This document shows, piece after piece, positions 62,469 to 64,000 of a stretch of 64,000 nucleotides of DNA. Origin of the DNA: CAZYMI01 sp964648505 (GTDB taxonomy: Bacteria; Pseudomonadota; Alphaproteobacteria; Micavibrionales; Micavibrionaceae); the NCBI GenBank assembly GCA_964648505.1, contig CAZYMI010000004.1:77437-141436 (forward strand), given 5' to 3'. A program made the translations under genes and the position numbers. The notes under the pieces are model-generated. The model saw only the letters and a list, made by a program, of their open reading frames with translations, searched no databases and had not been told where the DNA came from. The first letter of the stretch is position 1, and each line of letters opens with the position of its first letter.

Positions 62469-64000
62469 TGCCTATACCGTCTGAAGACGTTTTGCTGGAA
62501 TTTATAGCAACCGCGCACAGCCCTGTCAGAACACGTGATATTGCTGACATGTTTAAAATAAAAGGCGATGACAGGGTTCATCTGAAACGCCTTCTGCGTG
62601 ATCTGGTGGATCGTGGTACGCTTGAAAGAAAACCAGGACAAACCTACGTAATCGCAGAAGAGTTGCCTCTTATTACAACTTTGATTGTTTGTGATATTGA
62701 TCTTGACGGCGATGCGCTTGCTCGCCCTCAGGATTGGGATGAAGACACGAAAGGCCCGCCACCACGCATTGAAATTTTGCCAGACGGCAAAGGGCATGCC
62801 GATGTTATGGCCGGCGACCGCATTCTTGCCAAGTTAAAAAAAATATCGACCGATCTGTATAGTGCTGAAATTGTTCGAAAGCTTGATACAATCAAAGGTC
62901 GCCTTGTTGGTGAAATTGTTACACGTAAAAATAACTTTGTTCTTATCCCTGCGCAAAGACGTAGCCGCGATGACTACGATATTCTGCCAGTTAATTTAGG
63001 ATCTGCGCGTGATGGCGATTTAGTTGTTGCTGATATTCTTCCTTCAAAAGGGCTGCAGCGCAAACAGGTTCGCATTGTTGAGGTGCTAGGAAAGCGTAAT
63101 GACCCCAAAGCTATATCTTTGATTGCGGCTCATGAAAAATCGCTCTCTCTCACATTTCCTAAAGACGTACTTGAAAATTGCCATGGCATGACCGTACCCG
63201 CTTTAGATAAACGGGAAGATTTACGTGCGATCCCGCTTGTGACAATCGATGGTGCAGATGCCCGTGATTTTGACGATGCTGTTTTTGCTGAAGCTGATGG
63301 CGATGGCGGATATCATCTTATTGTAGCGATTGCAGATGTTTCTTCTTATGTACAATCAGGAACTGCGCTGGACCGTGAAGCCTATAAGCGAGGTAATTCA
63401 ACCTATTTTCCTGACCGCGTTCTGCCCATGCTACCTGAAGCTCTTTCCAATGATTTATGTTCCCTGAGACCTAACGAAGACCGCGCGACCTTAGCTGTTC
63501 ATTTATGGATCAACACTTCAGGCGATCTTTTGCGCTACAGGTTTGTACGCGGGCTGATGCGATCAGTGCATCGCCTTACCTATGAACAGGTACAAGATGC
63601 CTTAAATGGCAATGATACACTGAATATATCATCTATTTTAAACCCCTTATTTGCGGCCTTTAAAATTCTGGATGCCGCACGGATAAAACGCGGGGCGCTC
63701 GATCTTGATATTCCGGAGCGCAAAATCATCATTGATGAAACCGGACATATGCGCGGCGTTAAAAAGCGCGAACGACTTGATAGCCATAAACTCATTGAAG
63801 AATTTATGATTTTAGCCAATGTTGCAGCTGCAAAAGCACTTGAAGCTAAAAAGATTCCGTGCGTTTATCGCATTCACGATAAACCCAGCTTTGAAAAACT
63901 GAATTCAGCCCGTGATTTCCTTGATGGCCTTTCTATTTCACTACCCCCCGGTACAATCTCAGGCCCAAAAATTTTAAACGATATCTTGCATAAAGCGCAC
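62468..64000 (+). CDS. rnr: Ribonuclease R, 5' part (runs off the window)
   Basis: RNase R is a 3'-5' exoribonuclease of the RNB family. The first 511 codons are in the window without a stop. Visible parts are the N-terminal winged-helix region (1-70), cold-shock-like domains and the RNB catalytic core with GADARDFDDAV near residue 260, where the metal-binding Asp residues are intact, and YFPDRVLPMLPE. The ATG at 62468 overlaps the topA stop (TGATG). The C-terminal S1 domain should lie beyond position 64000. Confidence 0.96.
   Translation, partial: MPIPSEDVLLEFIATAHSPVRTRDIADMFKIKGDDRVHLKRLLRDLVDRGTLERKPGQTYVIAEELPLITTLIVCDIDLDGDALARPQDWDEDTKGPPPRIEILPDGKGHADVMAGDRILAKLKKISTDLYSAEIVRKLDTIKGRLVGEIVTRKNNFVLIPAQRRSRDDYDILPVNLGSARDGDLVVADILPSKGLQRKQVRIVEVLGKRNDPKAISLIAAHEKSLSLTFPKDVLENCHGMTVPALDKREDLRAIPLVTIDGADARDFDDAVFAEADGDGGYHLIVAIADVSSYVQSGTALDREAYKRGNSTYFPDRVLPMLPEALSNDLCSLRPNEDRATLAVHLWINTSGDLLRYRFVRGLMRSVHRLTYEQVQDALNGNDTLNISSILNPLFAAFKILDAARIKRGALDLDIPERKIIIDETGHMRGVKKRERLDSHKLIEEFMILANVAAAKALEAKKIPCVYRIHDKPSFEKLNSARDFLDGLSISLPPGTISGPKILNDILHKAH

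Noticed and set aside
62216..62797. 193-codon open frame on the minus strand across the topA/rnr junction
   Set aside because: It is antisense to two certain genes and its Phe/Ala-rich run mirrors the Lys/Pro tail of TopA.
1..64000. tRNA, rRNA, CRISPR arrays and IS elements
   Set aside because: All intergenic spaces are under 300 bases; none shows a cloverleaf, spaced repeats or a transposase frame.

Overview
The window reads as a chromosomal segment of a Gram-negative alphaproteobacterium of moderate-to-low GC. The clues are the pyrB-plsY-dprA-topA-rnr order, a three-subunit proton-translocating transhydrogenase (pntAA-pntAB-pntB), a Caulobacter-like cpa/tad pilus operon and a zinc-free alphaproteobacterial-type L36. 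No phage, IS element, CRISPR array, tRNA or rRNA gene was recognised. The finer lineage cannot be fixed from sequence alone; a free-living, epibiotic or predatory relative of Rhodospirillales/Micavibrio would fit but is only a guess. Coding density is very high: no gene-free stretch exceeds 300 bases, and four of six convergent gene pairs end within a few bases of each other.

Layout. 1-7.6 kb: the cell-shape locus (rodA, mrdA, mreD, mreC and, separately, mreB), all on the minus strand. It is split by about 1.9 kb holding an I78-type protease-inhibitor lipoprotein, an orphan pilin-like gene on the plus strand and an unknown membrane protein; rpmJ (L36) precedes mreB. 7.7-15.4 kb: an EAL phosphodiesterase, an acyl-CoA dehydrogenase, a lytic-transglycosylase-like protein without a signal peptide, tsaC/sua5, an orphan ParA-type ATPase and a DUF2207/LemA pair. 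15.5-27.1 kb: a Tad (Flp) pilus locus with tadC, tadB, cpaF, cpaE, cpaD, cpaC, cpaB, cpaA, flp, a VWA-domain TadG-like gene and two TadE/F-like genes. 27.2-29.8 kb: a membrane protein and a kinase-fold protein lacking catalytic residues, directly upstream of the Tad genes. 29.9-37.2 kb: purA, thiD, glmM, a secreted unknown, ftsH and tilS. 37.3-45.3 kb: an alpha/beta hydrolase, a small unknown, ligA, recN and the pnt operon.

45.3-56.0 kb holds a second, separate filament system resembling R64-type (type IVb) thin pili: a response regulator, a lipoprotein secretin with a Pro/Ala-rich tail, a periplasmic protein joining ASH/choice-of-anchor-D repeats to a PilP-like C-terminal domain, a GspE-type ATPase, a GspF/PilR-type platform protein, two bitopic assembly proteins, two pilin-like proteins and a divergent stand-alone prepilin peptidase. 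The orphan pilin in the mre locus is a full-length paralog of one of its pilins. The GspF-like gene carries an in-frame TAA inside its apparent N-terminal domain. 56-64 kb: a CaiB/BaiF CoA-transferase, pyrB, plsY, dprA, topA and the 5' part of rnr.

The cell therefore seems to carry two complete filament machines, each with its own ATPase, secretin and prepilin peptidase, alongside shape, envelope-quality-control and housekeeping genes. The second pilus cluster with its dispersed paralog is the best candidate for something little described.
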